This document shows positions 1-8,665 of a stretch of DNA of 64,000 nucleotides, piece by piece (position 1 is the stretch's first letter; the number at the start of each line of letters is the position of its first letter). The position numbers were made by a program, and so were the translations under genes. This stretch comes from Caballeronia peredens (GTDB lineage Bacteria > Pseudomonadota > Gammaproteobacteria > Burkholderiales > Burkholderiaceae). The stretch spans positions 310,001 through 374,000 of the forward strand of contig FCOH02000001.1 in assembly GCA_001544595.2 (NCBI GenBank). Reading direction: 5' to 3'. Under the pieces are notes generated by a model. It was not told the DNA's origin. It ran no database searches and saw only the letters and a list, made by a program, of their open reading frames with translations.

Positions 1-62
1 GCCGCGGTGACGGCCAGCAGGCCGGACAGCGCCAGCGCCGTCCAGAAGCGCTGCGTCTTCAT
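1..62 (-). CDS. N-terminus of a secreted protein (cut by window edge)
   Basis: Only the first 20 codons are inside the window. They read as a Sec-type signal peptide: positive n-region (MKTQR) followed by a hydrophobic, Ala/Leu-rich core. A GGAGAC ribosome-binding site lies about 8 nt before the ATG. The gene starts 13 bp after the symporter stop on the same strand, so the two are probably co-transcribed. A periplasmic enzyme or outer-membrane protein working with the symporter is possible, but the mature part is not visible. Confidence 0.6.
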   Translation of the reverse strand, partial: MKTQRFWTALALSGLLAVTA

Positions 63-75
63 GGCTCGGTCTCCG

Positions 76-1380
76 TCAGACTTGCGCCGGATGCGCGAGC
101 GTCGCGTCCTGTTCGGACTCGATACGCGCTTCGTTCGCCGCCGCATCCGCTTCCGATAACAACTCGCCTTCCCACTTGCCGACCACGGCGCTCGCGATCG
201 AGTTGCCCACTGCGTTAGTCGCCGAACGGCCCATGTCGAGGAAAGTGTCGACGCCGAGAATCAGCAACAGGCCGGCCTCGGGAATGTTGAACTGGTTGAG
301 CGTGGCCGCGATGACGACCAGCGATGCACGCGGCACGCCGGCCATGCCCTTGGACGTCAGCATCAGGATCAGAAGCATGGTGAGCTGCGTGCCGATCGAC
401 AGATGAATGTTGTAAGCCTGCGCGATGAACAGCGAGGCGAATGTGCAGTACATCATGGAGCCGTCGAGGTTGAACGAGTAACCCATCGGCATCACGAAGC
501 TCGAGATCTTGCGCTTGACGCCGAAGCGATCGAGCGCGTCGAGTATCTTCGGATAGGCAGCCTCGGAACTCGCGGTCGCGAAGGACAGCATGAAAGCTTC
601 CTTGATGAGCAAGAGCAGCTTGAAGATGCGGCGGCCGAGGAACAGGTAGCCCGCGAGCGTGAGCAATCCCCACAGCAGAAACAAGCTCAGATAGAAGTCG
701 GCCATGAAGACCGCGAATTTGAGCAGAATGGTCAGCCCGTTGACGGCGACCGTGGCGGCCATTGCGGCGAGCACCGCCAGCGGCGCGAGCTTCATCACGT
801 AGCCTGTGATCTTGAGCATGACGTGCGAAAGCTGATCGATCGCGGCCAGCAGCACCTTGCCTCTCTCGCCGAGCGCCGCGAGCGCGACGCCGAAGAACAT
901 CGAGAACACGACGATCTGCAGGATCTCGTTGTTGGCCATCGATTCGGCGAACGAGCGCGGCACCATATGGCCGACGAAGTCCTTCAGCGTGAACTTCGAG
1001 GTCGCGAGATTCGCCGACGCGCCGATGTCCGGCAGAGGCAGCCCGAGGTTGTCGCCGGGCCTGAGCAGATTGGACATCAACAGGCCCAGCAGCAGCGAAA
1101 TGACGGACGCGGTGACGAACCAGGCGAGCGCCTTGGCGAACACGCGCCCGACCGAGGCCGCGTCGCCCATATGCGCGATGCCGACCACCAGCGTGGAAAA
1201 CACGAGCGGGCCGATCAGCATCTTGATGAGGCGCAGGAAGATGTCGGACACGAGGGAGATGTAACCCGCTATTTCCGCAGCGGCTTTTTTGTCGGGGAAG
1301 CTGGTGAAGACCATATAGCCGACCCCGATGCCTATGACCATCGCGACGAGGATCCAGACGGCTGCGGAACTCTTCTTCAT
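76..1380 (-). CDS. Dicarboxylate/amino acid:cation symporter (DAACS family)
   Basis: A 434-residue inner-membrane protein of the GltP/DctA type, which imports C4-dicarboxylates or acidic amino acids with H+ or Na+. About eight hydrophobic segments are visible. Family motifs are present: an NLDGSMMYCTFASLFIAQ helix near residue 300 and a re-entrant loop with TSKGMAGVPRAS near residue 343, followed by the GVDTFLDMGRSATNAVGNSIA helix region that forms the substrate site. Length is normal for the family. A GGAGG-like site precedes the ATG. The charged C-terminal tail is hydrophilic. Substrate cannot be assigned from sequence alone. It likely forms an operon with the signal-peptide gene that follows. 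Confidence 0.92.
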   Translation of the reverse strand: MKKSSAAVWILVAMVIGIGVGYMVFTSFPDKKAAAEIAGYISLVSDIFLRLIKMLIGPLVFSTLVVGIAHMGDAASVGRVFAKALAWFVTASVISLLLGLLMSNLLRPGDNLGLPLPDIGASANLATSKFTLKDFVGHMVPRSFAESMANNEILQIVVFSMFFGVALAALGERGKVLLAAIDQLSHVMLKITGYVMKLAPLAVLAAMAATVAVNGLTILLKFAVFMADFYLSLFLLWGLLTLAGYLFLGRRIFKLLLLIKEAFMLSFATASSEAAYPKILDALDRFGVKRKISSFVMPMGYSFNLDGSMMYCTFASLFIAQAYNIHLSIGTQLTMLLILMLTSKGMAGVPRASLVVIAATLNQFNIPEAGLLLILGVDTFLDMGRSATNAVGNSIASAVVGKWEGELLSEADAAANEARIESEQDATLAHPAQV

Positions 1381-1727
1381 CTCCAGGCCTCCATTGTCTG
1401 CATGTCAAATGATTACATGTCAAATTTCGGATGGAACGGGCGATGCAAGTCGGGTCGGCGTTGTCCGGACCGTCCCGGCGGTCTTCGGTCTTCAGGTCAC
1501 AGTGCTGTCCGCGAATAGTACGATGTTAGCCTCGTTTCCCGATGCGTGCGTGCGGCGCGGGCACTTCGAGGGAAATTCGGCATTTACATCAATCGCGGAG
1601 CATTCGAACCTTGCTCCCTCGGCGGATAAAAGTCCACCTTTCATGTATCGACTCGACGACTAGAATGTTTCGAGACGCACCTTCGCGCGATTGCGCATTC
1701 ATCGAAGCCTAAAGACGGGAGCATGCA
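1381..1727. other. Divergent intergenic region
   Basis: This 347-bp gap separates the leftward symporter from the rightward BON gene and must hold both promoters. A direct repeat CATGTCAAAT occurs at 1401-1410 and 1416-1425, just upstream of the symporter start. Read on the minus strand each copy contains TTGACA, so one may serve as a -35 box and the pair as a regulator site. A TAGAAT at about 1660 is a possible -10 for the BON gene. No convincing gene is seen here. Confidence 0.4.
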
Positions 1728-2099
1728 ATGAAAATGATCAATTCGCTCAAGCTGGCAGGCGCGGCATTAGTGGTTGTCTCGTCGTTCAACGCGTGGTCGC
1801 AGACCAGCGACGCAGCCGCCACGAGCACTCAGTCCGCCACGCCCTCGGCGAGCGGCGGAACGTCGAAGGCGGCGGCCCGCAAGGCCAACCGGGCGCTCAG
1901 CAGGAAGGTGACGCAGGCGCTGCAGAAAGGCGGCATCGATCTGGTCGGCATCAACGTGATTGCCAAGAACGGCGCCATCACGCTTGCGGGACAGGGCGCC
2001 GACGCAACGCAGATCAGCAAGGCCACATCCATCGCGAAGGGCGTGAGCGGCGTGACGTCGGTGAAGAATGTTCTGACGATTCAGGAAGGCGGACAGTGA
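1728..2099 (+). CDS. Secreted BON-domain protein
   Basis: A 123-residue protein with a signal peptide ending near Ala-Trp-Ser-Gln (residues 21-25), an Ala/Ser/Thr linker, and one BON domain (about residues 50-120) with the usual pattern: helical start (KANRALSRKVTQALQK), a central GINVIAKNGAITLAGQ beta hairpin, and GVSGVTSVKNVLTI at the end. BON domains bind phospholipid or act as periplasmic/outer-membrane stability modules (OsmY type). It is a single-gene unit on the plus strand. Burkholderiaceae usually carry several such proteins. The precise role is not deducible. Confidence 0.85.
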   Translation: MKMINSLKLAGAALVVVSSFNAWSQTSDAAATSTQSATPSASGGTSKAAARKANRALSRKVTQALQKGGIDLVGINVIAKNGAITLAGQGADATQISKATSIAKGVSGVTSVKNVLTIQEGGQ

Positions 2100-2132
2100 T
2101 GGCGTGAATGCGCGCATGAAGTGAGACTCGCG

Positions 2133-3725
2133 ATGGAGCCGTTCGCCGCCGTCTACGATCCGGAGCGGCAAGCGTTGCCGTTTCGCGAGTCGCTGCTTGC
2201 CATGCTCGGCATCGCCTTTGTCACGATGCTGGTCGCGCTCGACCAGACCATCGTCGGCACGGCGTTGCCGCGCATCGTCGCGGATCTGAAGGGCTTCGAT
2301 CTGTACGCCTGGGTCGCGACGTCATACATGCTCGCCTCCGTCATCACGATTCCCATCTTCGGGCGTCTCGGCGATCTCTTTGGCCGCAAGCGCTTCATTC
2401 TCGCGGCCATCGTGTTGTTCACGTCGGCTTCCGTGCTGTGCGGACTCGCGAGCAGCATGCTGTTTCTCGTGATCGCGCGCGGCGTGCAAGGCATCGGCGG
2501 CGGCATTCTGCTCGGGACGGTCTTCGCAACCGTGGCCGATCTCTTTCCCGATCCCAGGCTGCGGCTGCGCTGGCTCGTCCTGGTTTCGTCGAGCTTCGGC
2601 ATCGCCAATGTCGTCGGCCCGACGCTCGGCGGCATGCTCACGCAGATGCAGAGCTGGCGGCTCGTGTTCTTCGTCAATGTGCCGGTGGGCATCGTCGCGC
2701 TGGTTTTCGTGCAGCTGTTCGTGCCGAACCTCCGGCATCTGAAGACACACGAACGAATTCAGCTCGACTGGCTCGGCGCATGCGTCGTGGCGGTGACCTT
2801 CGGCGCGCTGCAACTGCTGATCGAAGTGCTGCCGCGAGAAGGCATGAGCCGCACCACGATTCTGCTCGCGCTGATCACGCTGGTGTTCGGCGCGACGCTG
2901 TACTTCTGGGAAAAGCGCATGGGCTATCCGGTCGTGCCCGTCGACGTGCTGATCGATCGCAAGCTCGTCGCACTGTTCGCGATTTCGGTGCTCGGCGGCT
3001 TTGCGCTCTTCTCGATGGCGTTCTACATACCGCTGCTGTTTCAGGGCGGCTACGGCATGTCGCCGCACGATTCGGGCATGCTGATCACGCCGCTGCTGCT
3101 TGGCACGACTGTCGGCAGCATGCTGAACAATCGCATCGTGACACGCATCCGGCGCGCGAACGTCCTCATGTATATCGGTTTCGCGCTGTGCGTGATCGGA
3201 TGTCTTTCGCTCGTTTCGCTCGATGGCCGCGAGCCGCATTCGGTGTGGATGGCGTGCATGGGCGCGAGCGGTCTGGGCCTCGGGCTCGTCGCGACGAACC
3301 TCACGATCTGCTCGCAGCAGATCGTGGCGCGCGAACAGATCGGCGCGGTGACGGCGCTGCTGCAATCGCTGCGCATTTTCGGCGGCATGCTGGGCACGGC
3401 GATTACAGGCGCCGTGCTCGGACACCGTTATGCGAACAGCGTGCATCGCTCGCTCGACACGTATCAGGCGACGCAGTGGCTCAAGTCGTTCGCGAGTCCG
3501 GACCTGCTGATCGACCGCGCCGAGCAGTCGGCGCTGATCGAGCGTCTCGTGAGCGCCGGTCAGTCCGGCGACGCAATGATGCACATGGCGCGCGCCGCGC
3601 TCGTCACGTCGATCCATGTCGGTCTCGTCGTGGCCGCGATGGCGGCGTTCATCGGCTTGTGTCTCGCGTGGTTCGTGCCGTCGGTGCAGGTCGCTTACGG
3701 CGATGTGAAGCAAGGACGCGCATGA
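2133..3725 (+). CDS. MFS multidrug efflux pump, DHA2 (14-TM) family
   Basis: About 530 residues with 14 predicted membrane segments. Motif A between TM2 and TM3 reads GRLGDLFGRKR, and motif C-like glycine-rich helices (GSFGIANVVGPTLGG region) mark a drug/H+ antiporter. The N-terminal DQTIVGTALPRIVADL segment is the DHA2 motif D1. The ATG at 2133 is preferred; an in-frame GTG at 2121 would add four residues. No membrane-fusion partner is adjacent, so it probably acts alone in the inner membrane as in QacA-like pumps. The downstream aldo/keto reductase is convergent. Confidence 0.9.
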   Translation: MEPFAAVYDPERQALPFRESLLAMLGIAFVTMLVALDQTIVGTALPRIVADLKGFDLYAWVATSYMLASVITIPIFGRLGDLFGRKRFILAAIVLFTSASVLCGLASSMLFLVIARGVQGIGGGILLGTVFATVADLFPDPRLRLRWLVLVSSSFGIANVVGPTLGGMLTQMQSWRLVFFVNVPVGIVALVFVQLFVPNLRHLKTHERIQLDWLGACVVAVTFGALQLLIEVLPREGMSRTTILLALITLVFGATLYFWEKRMGYPVVPVDVLIDRKLVALFAISVLGGFALFSMAFYIPLLFQGGYGMSPHDSGMLITPLLLGTTVGSMLNNRIVTRIRRANVLMYIGFALCVIGCLSLVSLDGREPHSVWMACMGASGLGLGLVATNLTICSQQIVAREQIGAVTALLQSLRIFGGMLGTAITGAVLGHRYANSVHRSLDTYQATQWLKSFASPDLLIDRAEQSALIERLVSAGQSGDAMMHMARAALVTSIHVGLVVAAMAAFIGLCLAWFVPSVQVAYGDVKQGRA

Positions 3726-3744
3726 GCCGCGCGTCCTTACTTCG

Positions 3745-4551
3745 TCAGTCCCACACGGGCGCGAGGCCTTCGGGACTCACTTCGCGCCCGTTGCGTTCCA
3801 GCGCGGCGATTTGAGCCATGTCTTCCTCGGTCAGCCTGAGTTGCTGCGAGAGCAGATTGCTCGCGAGGTTCTCGCGCTTCGTCGACGACGGAATCACCGC
3901 ATAGCCCAATTGCAGCGCCCAGGCGAGCGCCACCTGAGCGGGCGTCGCGTGATGCCGCTTGGCGATCTCGCCGATCACCGCATCCTTGAGCACCTTGCCG
4001 TAAGCGAGCGTCATATACGAAGTGACGTGGATGCCCTGTTCGCGCAGGAATTCGACTAGCTTGCGGTTCTGAAGATACGGGCTCAGCTCGATCTGGTTGG
4101 TCGCGATGTTCTCCCGGCCGACCACCGCGATCGCCTGCTTCGTCAGTTCGATATTGAAGTTCGAGATGCCGATGTGCTTCGTGAGACCCTGAGCCTTCGC
4201 GTCCGCGAGCGCGCTCATGAATTCTTCGAGTGATACGCCGTTGTCCGGAGCGGGCCAGTGAATCAGCGTGAGATCCACTTCGTCGACACGCAATTTCTTC
4301 AGGCTTTCCTTGAGGCTCGGCACGAGCTTGCTTCGCGAGTAATTGTCGGTCCAGATCTTCGTCGTCAGAAAGATGTCCGAGCGGCCCGCGCCCGAGGCTG
4401 CGATTGCGTCGCCGACCTCGGCTTCGTTGCCGTAGATCTGCGCGGTATCGATGGCGCGATAGCCGAGTTCGATTCCGTTGCGTACCGAATCCATGACGAC
4501 CTGATCCTTGAGGCGAAAGGTGCCAAGGCCGAAAGCGGGAATGGGGTTCAT
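3745..4551 (-). CDS. Aldo/keto reductase
   Basis: A 268-residue NADPH-dependent carbonyl reductase of the AKR family (2,5-diketo-gluconate reductase-like). The catalytic tetrad is visible: Asp and Tyr in [11 protein letters not shown], Lys in LTTKIW, His in LTLIHWP. The cofactor motif near the C-terminus ([10 protein letters not shown]) is present. The start at [10 protein letters not shown] is chosen because GGAGGA lies about 9 nt upstream; a longer reading from 4584 lacks such a site. It is divergent from the LysR gene at 4759, and the two palindromes in the gap suggest LysR control. Confidence 0.92.
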   Translation of the reverse strand: MNPIPAFGLGTFRLKDQVVMDSVRNGIELGYRAIDTAQIYGNEAEVGDAIAASGAGRSDIFLTTKIWTDNYSRSKLVPSLKESLKKLRVDEVDLTLIHWPAPDNGVSLEEFMSALADAKAQGLTKHIGISNFNIELTKQAIAVVGRENIATNQIELSPYLQNRKLVEFLREQGIHVTSYMTLAYGKVLKDAVIGEIAKRHHATPAQVALAWALQLGYAVIPSSTKRENLASNLLSQQLRLTEEDMAQIAALERNGREVSPEGLAPVWD

Positions 4552-4649
4552 GGAATGCGTCCTCCGTTTTGATTGCATGTGCAACTACGATGGTCTGCAT
4601 TCTGCACGCTTAGATTCATTCGAATAACCGGCTGAAAGGCGAAAGAATC

Positions 4650-4664
4650 TTGATTTTTAATCAA
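4650..4664. promoter_or_regulatory. Palindrome TTGAT-N5-ATCAA, distal copy
   Basis: TTGATTTTTAATCAA is a 15-bp interrupted palindrome of the LysR T-N11-A type. It lies in the 207-bp gap between the aldo/keto reductase and the divergent LysR gene. A second copy with the same arms lies at 4742-4756. It is a likely binding site for the adjacent LysR protein. Confidence 0.6.
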
Positions 4665-4741
4665 GGATAGGAAACGTCGTCGCGGGCAAGTCAAGGGACG
4701 CTTTACTTTTGCGCGAAGGCCGGTCTATAAAGGAACGACCC

Positions 4742-4756
4742 TTGATAAAAAATCAA
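4742..4756. promoter_or_regulatory. Palindrome TTGAT-N5-ATCAA, proximal copy
   Basis: TTGATAAAAAATCAA ends 2 nt before the LysR start codon. It has arms identical to the 4650 copy, 92 bp apart centre to centre. Its position over the translation start region suits negative autoregulation, perhaps by looping with the distal copy. The LysR gene has no obvious Shine-Dalgarno apart from this AT-rich element. Confidence 0.6.
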
Positions 4757-4758
4757 CG

Positions 4759-5661
4759 ATGAAAATCACGCTCGACGAGCTTCAGACCTTTGCGACGGTG
4801 GTCGATACGGGCTCCATCACGGCAGCCGCCGATCAGCTGAATCAGACGGTCTCCGGTGCGAGCCGCACGCTCGGACGGCTCGAAGAAAAACTGCAGACCA
4901 CCTTGCTTCGCCGGACCACGCGGCGTCTCGAACTGACTGAGGAGGGCAAGAGCTTTCTGCAGAATGCGCGCGAGATCATCGACGCAGTGGAAAGCGCCGA
5001 GGAACAGATCGCCGCGCGCCGCGAGCGGCCGTCGGGGCTGCTGCGAGTCGATGCCGCGACGCCGTTCATGCTGCATGTGATCGTGCCGCTCGTCGCGGGA
5101 TACAGGGAACGTTATCCGCATGTCGAACTGGAACTGAACAGCAACGAGGGCGTGATCGATCTTCTGGAGCGCCGCACTGACGTCGCGATTCGTATCGGCC
5201 GATTGAAGGACTCGACGCTGCATAGCCGTCCGATCGGCAGCAGCCGGATCAGGGTGCTTGCGACGCCGGAATATCTTCAGGCGCACGGCCATCCGAAACG
5301 TGTGGAAGAGTTGGCGAATCACTCGCTGCTCGGCTTCACGCAGCCGGAATCGCTCAATGTCTGGCCGGTTTCCGGGCCCGACAGCGAGCCTTATCGAATC
5401 ACGCCGGCCATTGCGTCGTCGAGCGGCGAAACGCTCAGGCATCTCGCGCTGGAGAGCGCGGGCATCGTGTGTCTGTCGGATTTCATGACGCTGTCCGATC
5501 GCCGTGCGGGCAGGCTCGTGCAGATTCTTGCGCGTCACACGCAGGAAGTGCGGCAGCCGATCAATGCCGTCTACTATCGCAACACGACGATCTCCGCGCG
5601 GATCGCTTCTTTCGTCGATTATCTGGCGGAGGCCGTGAAGACCACCGAGTTCGCGCGTTAG
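4759..5661 (+). CDS. LysR-family regulator
   Basis: 300 residues. The winged helix-turn-helix is at residues 3-62 (LQTFATVVDTGSITAAADQL ... ASRTLGRLEEKL), followed by the linker helix and a two-lobed effector domain. It resembles the large LysR subgroup (DsdC/AaeR-like) that usually regulates a divergent reductase or efflux gene. Here the divergent gene is the aldo/keto reductase. Its 3' end overlaps the convergent PPC gene by 4 bp. Two matching palindromes in its upstream region are candidate operators. Confidence 0.92.
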   Translation: MKITLDELQTFATVVDTGSITAAADQLNQTVSGASRTLGRLEEKLQTTLLRRTTRRLELTEEGKSFLQNAREIIDAVESAEEQIAARRERPSGLLRVDAATPFMLHVIVPLVAGYRERYPHVELELNSNEGVIDLLERRTDVAIRIGRLKDSTLHSRPIGSSRIRVLATPEYLQAHGHPKRVEELANHSLLGFTQPESLNVWPVSGPDSEPYRITPAIASSSGETLRHLALESAGIVCLSDFMTLSDRRAGRLVQILARHTQEVRQPINAVYYRNTTISARIASFVDYLAEAVKTTEFAR

Positions 5662-6242
5662 CCGCCGATGCCCAGAACGTTGGCGCCGATGCACGGATCG
5701 ATCGAACGCTCGAGCCGCTTCTGATGCACGATCAGCGTGATTTCCATCGAACCGGTGCCCACTTCCAGATTCAGCAGATGGCCGCCGTATGCGTTGAAGT
5801 TGCTGTCGCCCGCCATGCCGTGAATATGAATGGACGGCTTGCCTTCCTTCCATGCCACCGAGCCGCCCAGGCTGCCCATCTCCACGTTGCGAAACGTCTT
5901 CGCGTCGAAGTCCTTCTTGCTCGCGTTCCAGAAGCCGAAAGTAGGATGACCGAAGCCGATGCCCGACACGGAGGCGGCGGGAATGTTCTCGGCGAGCGCG
6001 AAGCTCGTCAGGTGCTCGAAGACGTTGTCGCCCATGCGCAGAACCATGAAGTATCCCGTGGGCGTCTTGATGTATCGCCTTTGCACGTCCGGGCCGCCCG
6101 CTGCGATCACGCCGGCTTCGCACTCGGCCGGCGTCTGAGTCTGCGCTGAAACCCCGCTCGGCAGGATGGATGTCGCCAGCGCTCCTGCCGACAGGGCTGC
6201 AATGTTCTTGAAGAAATGCCTGCGCAGATAAGTCTCGTCCAT
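5658..6242 (-). CDS. Exported PPC/DUF296-domain protein
   Basis: 194 residues. Residues 1-34 form a twin-arginine-like signal (LRRHFFKN, then an Ala-rich hydrophobic stretch and a probable cut near VSAQ). The rest matches the PPC (DUF296) fold: a beta-rich trimeric domain with conserved GFGHPTFGFW and a histidine-rich strand (PSIHIHGMAG) ending in NAYGGHLL. Many bacterial PPC proteins are annotated as DNA-binding because of plant AT-hook proteins, but export makes that unlikely here. GGAGAC precedes the ATG. It lies downstream of a LysR gene on the same strand and may share its transcript. Confidence 0.8.
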   Translation of the reverse strand: MDETYLRRHFFKNIAALSAGALATSILPSGVSAQTQTPAECEAGVIAAGGPDVQRRYIKTPTGYFMVLRMGDNVFEHLTSFALAENIPAASVSGIGFGHPTFGFWNASKKDFDAKTFRNVEMGSLGGSVAWKEGKPSIHIHGMAGDSNFNAYGGHLLNLEVGTGSMEITLIVHQKRLERSIDPCIGANVLGIGG

Positions 6243-6380
6243 GAAGCTGTCTCCGTTGATGTTCTTGCCGACTCGATTCGGCTGCGGCGGAGTGTAGACA
6301 ACACGTTCTCGACCCGATACTGAGAGTTGCGACTAGGGCTATAACCCGAGGTCATGACCCGGCGTACTGCGTGATTCTTT

Positions 6381-7325
6381 CTAAGCGAGGGCTTCCGGAT
6401 GATCGAGTCGCGCAAGCAACTCTTCCATGAGCAGACGCGCGCCCGCCGAGACCGGCGCGCCTCTTCGCGTCACGAGTTCATAGGGTTCGCTCTTGGAAGA
6501 AAGCTTGAGCGGAAGAATGCCCGTCATTCCATGCTGGCTAAAGAATTCGGCGACATCGATCGACACGAGCGCGACAAAAGACGGATTGCTTTGCAACAGC
6601 GAAAGCGTCGCGAATGCCGACGTGGTTTCCACCAGATGCCGCGGAAAGCGAATCTCGGCTTCACGAAACTCCCGTTCGAGCAGCATCCGCATGGGCATGT
6701 TCGCGCGATAGACAACCCATCGGACATCCGCGAGATCTTTCAGATGAAGCTTGCGCGCATGCTGGAACGGATGACTCAGATTGGCGATGACGGCAAGCGT
6801 CTCTTCCTGAAGGTTGACGCTGTCGTAGAGAAACGGAGTCTGACTGATCGTGGTTCTGCACACGGCAAGATCGAGCCTTCCGGCGTCGATGAGGCCGAGC
6901 AATGCAGCGCTCGTGTCTTCGACGATTTCCACCGACATCTCGGGATGCCGCGTGACGAGCAACGAGATCGCATCGATCACGCGCGGCACGGCGCCCATGA
7001 TCACGCCGACGGATACGCGTCCGCCGTGACCGCGCATGATGCCGACGATTTCTTCCCTCAAGTGCGCGACGTCGGTGTGAATGAGGCGCGCATAGCGAAT
7101 CACGCAATGACCGATGTCGTTCGGTTCGAGCCCCCGGCTCGTGCGGTTGAATAGTGCGGTGCCGAAAGTGGTCTCGATCTCGTGCAGGGCTTTGCTGGCG
7201 CCCGGCTGGGTGAGCGATACCTGCTTTGCCGCGCTCAGCAGCGAACCATGATCGGCAAGCGCGATGAGCAGGCGCAACTGCTTCAGATGCAGGCGGGAAA
7301 TGATGGAGTTGAGCGAAGGAGTCAT
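6381..7325 (-). CDS. LysR-family regulator of the 7.5-16 kb catabolic operon
   Basis: 314 residues. The wHTH spans residues 12-70 (LKQLRLLIALADHGSLLSAAKQ ... ASKALHEIE), and the effector domain follows. The sequence is of the GbpR/CbbR-like class in which the regulator is transcribed away from the operon it controls. The 179-bp gap to the dehydrogenase gene contains inverted repeats (7443-7476) that suit LysR binding. The regulated compound is unknown; it is probably a carboxylate taken up by the TRAP system. Confidence 0.9.
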   Translation of the reverse strand: MTPSLNSIISRLHLKQLRLLIALADHGSLLSAAKQVSLTQPGASKALHEIETTFGTALFNRTSRGLEPNDIGHCVIRYARLIHTDVAHLREEIVGIMRGHGGRVSVGVIMGAVPRVIDAISLLVTRHPEMSVEIVEDTSAALLGLIDAGRLDLAVCRTTISQTPFLYDSVNLQEETLAVIANLSHPFQHARKLHLKDLADVRWVVYRANMPMRMLLEREFREAEIRFPRHLVETTSAFATLSLLQSNPSFVALVSIDVAEFFSQHGMTGILPLKLSSKSEPYELVTRRGAPVSAGARLLMEELLARLDHPEALA

Positions 7326-7442
7326 GCGACGACTTGAGAAATAGTTATACCCGTATTCATTATTGTCAATTCCGGCCGTTTCGGCCGCTGCCTATACTGC
7401 CGCATCAAACCCGCGTTGCGCAAAGCTCTGCGCGTAACGTTA

Positions 7443-7476
7443 ACCCTCATCTGTCAGGGTTCTTACTATACGGGTT
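7443..7476. promoter_or_regulatory. Candidate operator of the catabolic operon
   Basis: AACCCT (7443-7448) and AGGGTT (7457-7462) form a 20-bp interrupted palindrome, and ATACGGGT (7469-7476) repeats in inverse orientation as ACCCGTAT at 7349-7356. These lie between the LysR start and the dehydrogenase start at 7505. The inference rests on position and symmetry only. Confidence 0.4.
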
Positions 7477-7504
7477 TTCGCGCAAATATAACTGTCGATC
7501 AACC

Positions 7505-8644
7505 ATGGCCCTCATCAATTACATCACGCAGATACAGTTCGAGTTCGGCGCATTGCGGCTCTTGAAGAGCGAATGCGAACGGGTCGGAATCAGGCGCCCG
7601 CTCATCGTCACGGACCGTGGCATCAAGGCGGCGGGCATCGTCGACAAGGTGCTTTCGGCGTTGAGCGCAACACATGACGTGCCCGTCTACGACGGCACGC
7701 CGCCGAATCCCAACGAAGCGGCGGTGCGCGAAGCGGTCGCGGTCTACATCGAAGAGCGATGCGACGGAATCGTCGCGGTGGGCGGAGGATCGTCGATCGA
7801 TCTTGCCAAAGGCGTCGCGGTATGCGCGACGCATGAAGGCCCACTGCAAAGCTTTGCCGTGATCGAAGGCGGAGCGACGCGCATCACATCGAAGACGGCG
7901 CCCGTCATCGCGATTCCGACGACCGCGGGCACGGGAAGCGAAGTCGGCCGCGGTGCGATTCTGATCCTCGACGACGGCAGAAAGGTCGGCGTGATATCGC
8001 CCTTCGTGGTGCCGAGGGCCGCGATCTGCGATCCCGAACTCACGCTGAAACTGCCGCCCGTGATGACGGCCGCGACGGGCATGGACGCGATCGCGCACTG
8101 CATCGAAACCTTCATGGCGCCGGCGTTCAATCCGGCTGCGGACGGCATCGCGCTCGATGGTCTGTGGCGCGCGTGGCGTCATATCGAGCGTGCCACGTCA
8201 CATCCCGACGACAAGGTCGCGCGCATGAACATGATGAGCGCGTCGATGCAAGGCGCGCTGGCCTTTCAGAAAGGGCTGGGTTGCGTGCACAGCCTCAGTC
8301 ATTCGCTCGGCGGCATCAATCCGCGCCTGCATCACGGAACGCTCAACGCGATCTTTCTGCCTGCCGTGATTGCGTTCAATCAGGAGGCGCCGATCGTTCA
8401 GGAGGAAACCAAGCTCGTGCGGCTCGCACAGGCAATGGGCCTCGAAAATCCGGCCAAGGTCGGACCGTCGATCAGGGAGATGACCGATCGCCTCGGCCTT
8501 CCGACGACGCTGTCGGGCGTCGGCGTAACGCGCGACATGTTCCCCGACATCATCAAGGGTGCGCTGAAAGACCATAGCCACAAGACCAATCCGCGGGTTG
8601 CTTCCGAAAGCGACTATCAGGCGATGCTCGAAGCGTCGTTCTGA
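7505..8644 (+). CDS. Iron-containing alcohol dehydrogenase (maleylacetate reductase-like)
   Basis: 379 residues of the group III (Fe-ADH) family. The nucleotide site GGGSSIDLAKG is near residue 95, GTGSEVGR near residue 142, and the metal-binding histidines lie in ATGMDAIAHCIE and CVHSLSHSLGG. The ATG at 7505 (MALINYITQIQFEFG) is preferred over an upstream in-frame start because the family begins here and the upstream part is promoter-like. The reaction is NAD(P)H-dependent reduction or oxidation of a carbonyl, 4-hydroxybutyrate- or maleylacetate-like. It is the first gene of the operon. Confidence 0.88.
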   Translation: MALINYITQIQFEFGALRLLKSECERVGIRRPLIVTDRGIKAAGIVDKVLSALSATHDVPVYDGTPPNPNEAAVREAVAVYIEERCDGIVAVGGGSSIDLAKGVAVCATHEGPLQSFAVIEGGATRITSKTAPVIAIPTTAGTGSEVGRGAILILDDGRKVGVISPFVVPRAAICDPELTLKLPPVMTAATGMDAIAHCIETFMAPAFNPAADGIALDGLWRAWRHIERATSHPDDKVARMNMMSASMQGALAFQKGLGCVHSLSHSLGGINPRLHHGTLNAIFLPAVIAFNQEAPIVQEETKLVRLAQAMGLENPAKVGPSIREMTDRLGLPTTLSGVGVTRDMFPDIIKGALKDHSHKTNPRVASESDYQAMLEASF

Positions 8645-8665
8645 CGCAAATCCAGGGAAGAAGAA

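Noticed and set aside
403..1518. Long plus-strand reading frame opposite the symporter
   Set aside because: Arg/His/Glu-rich and antisense to a well-supported membrane transporter; such frames are common in high-GC DNA.
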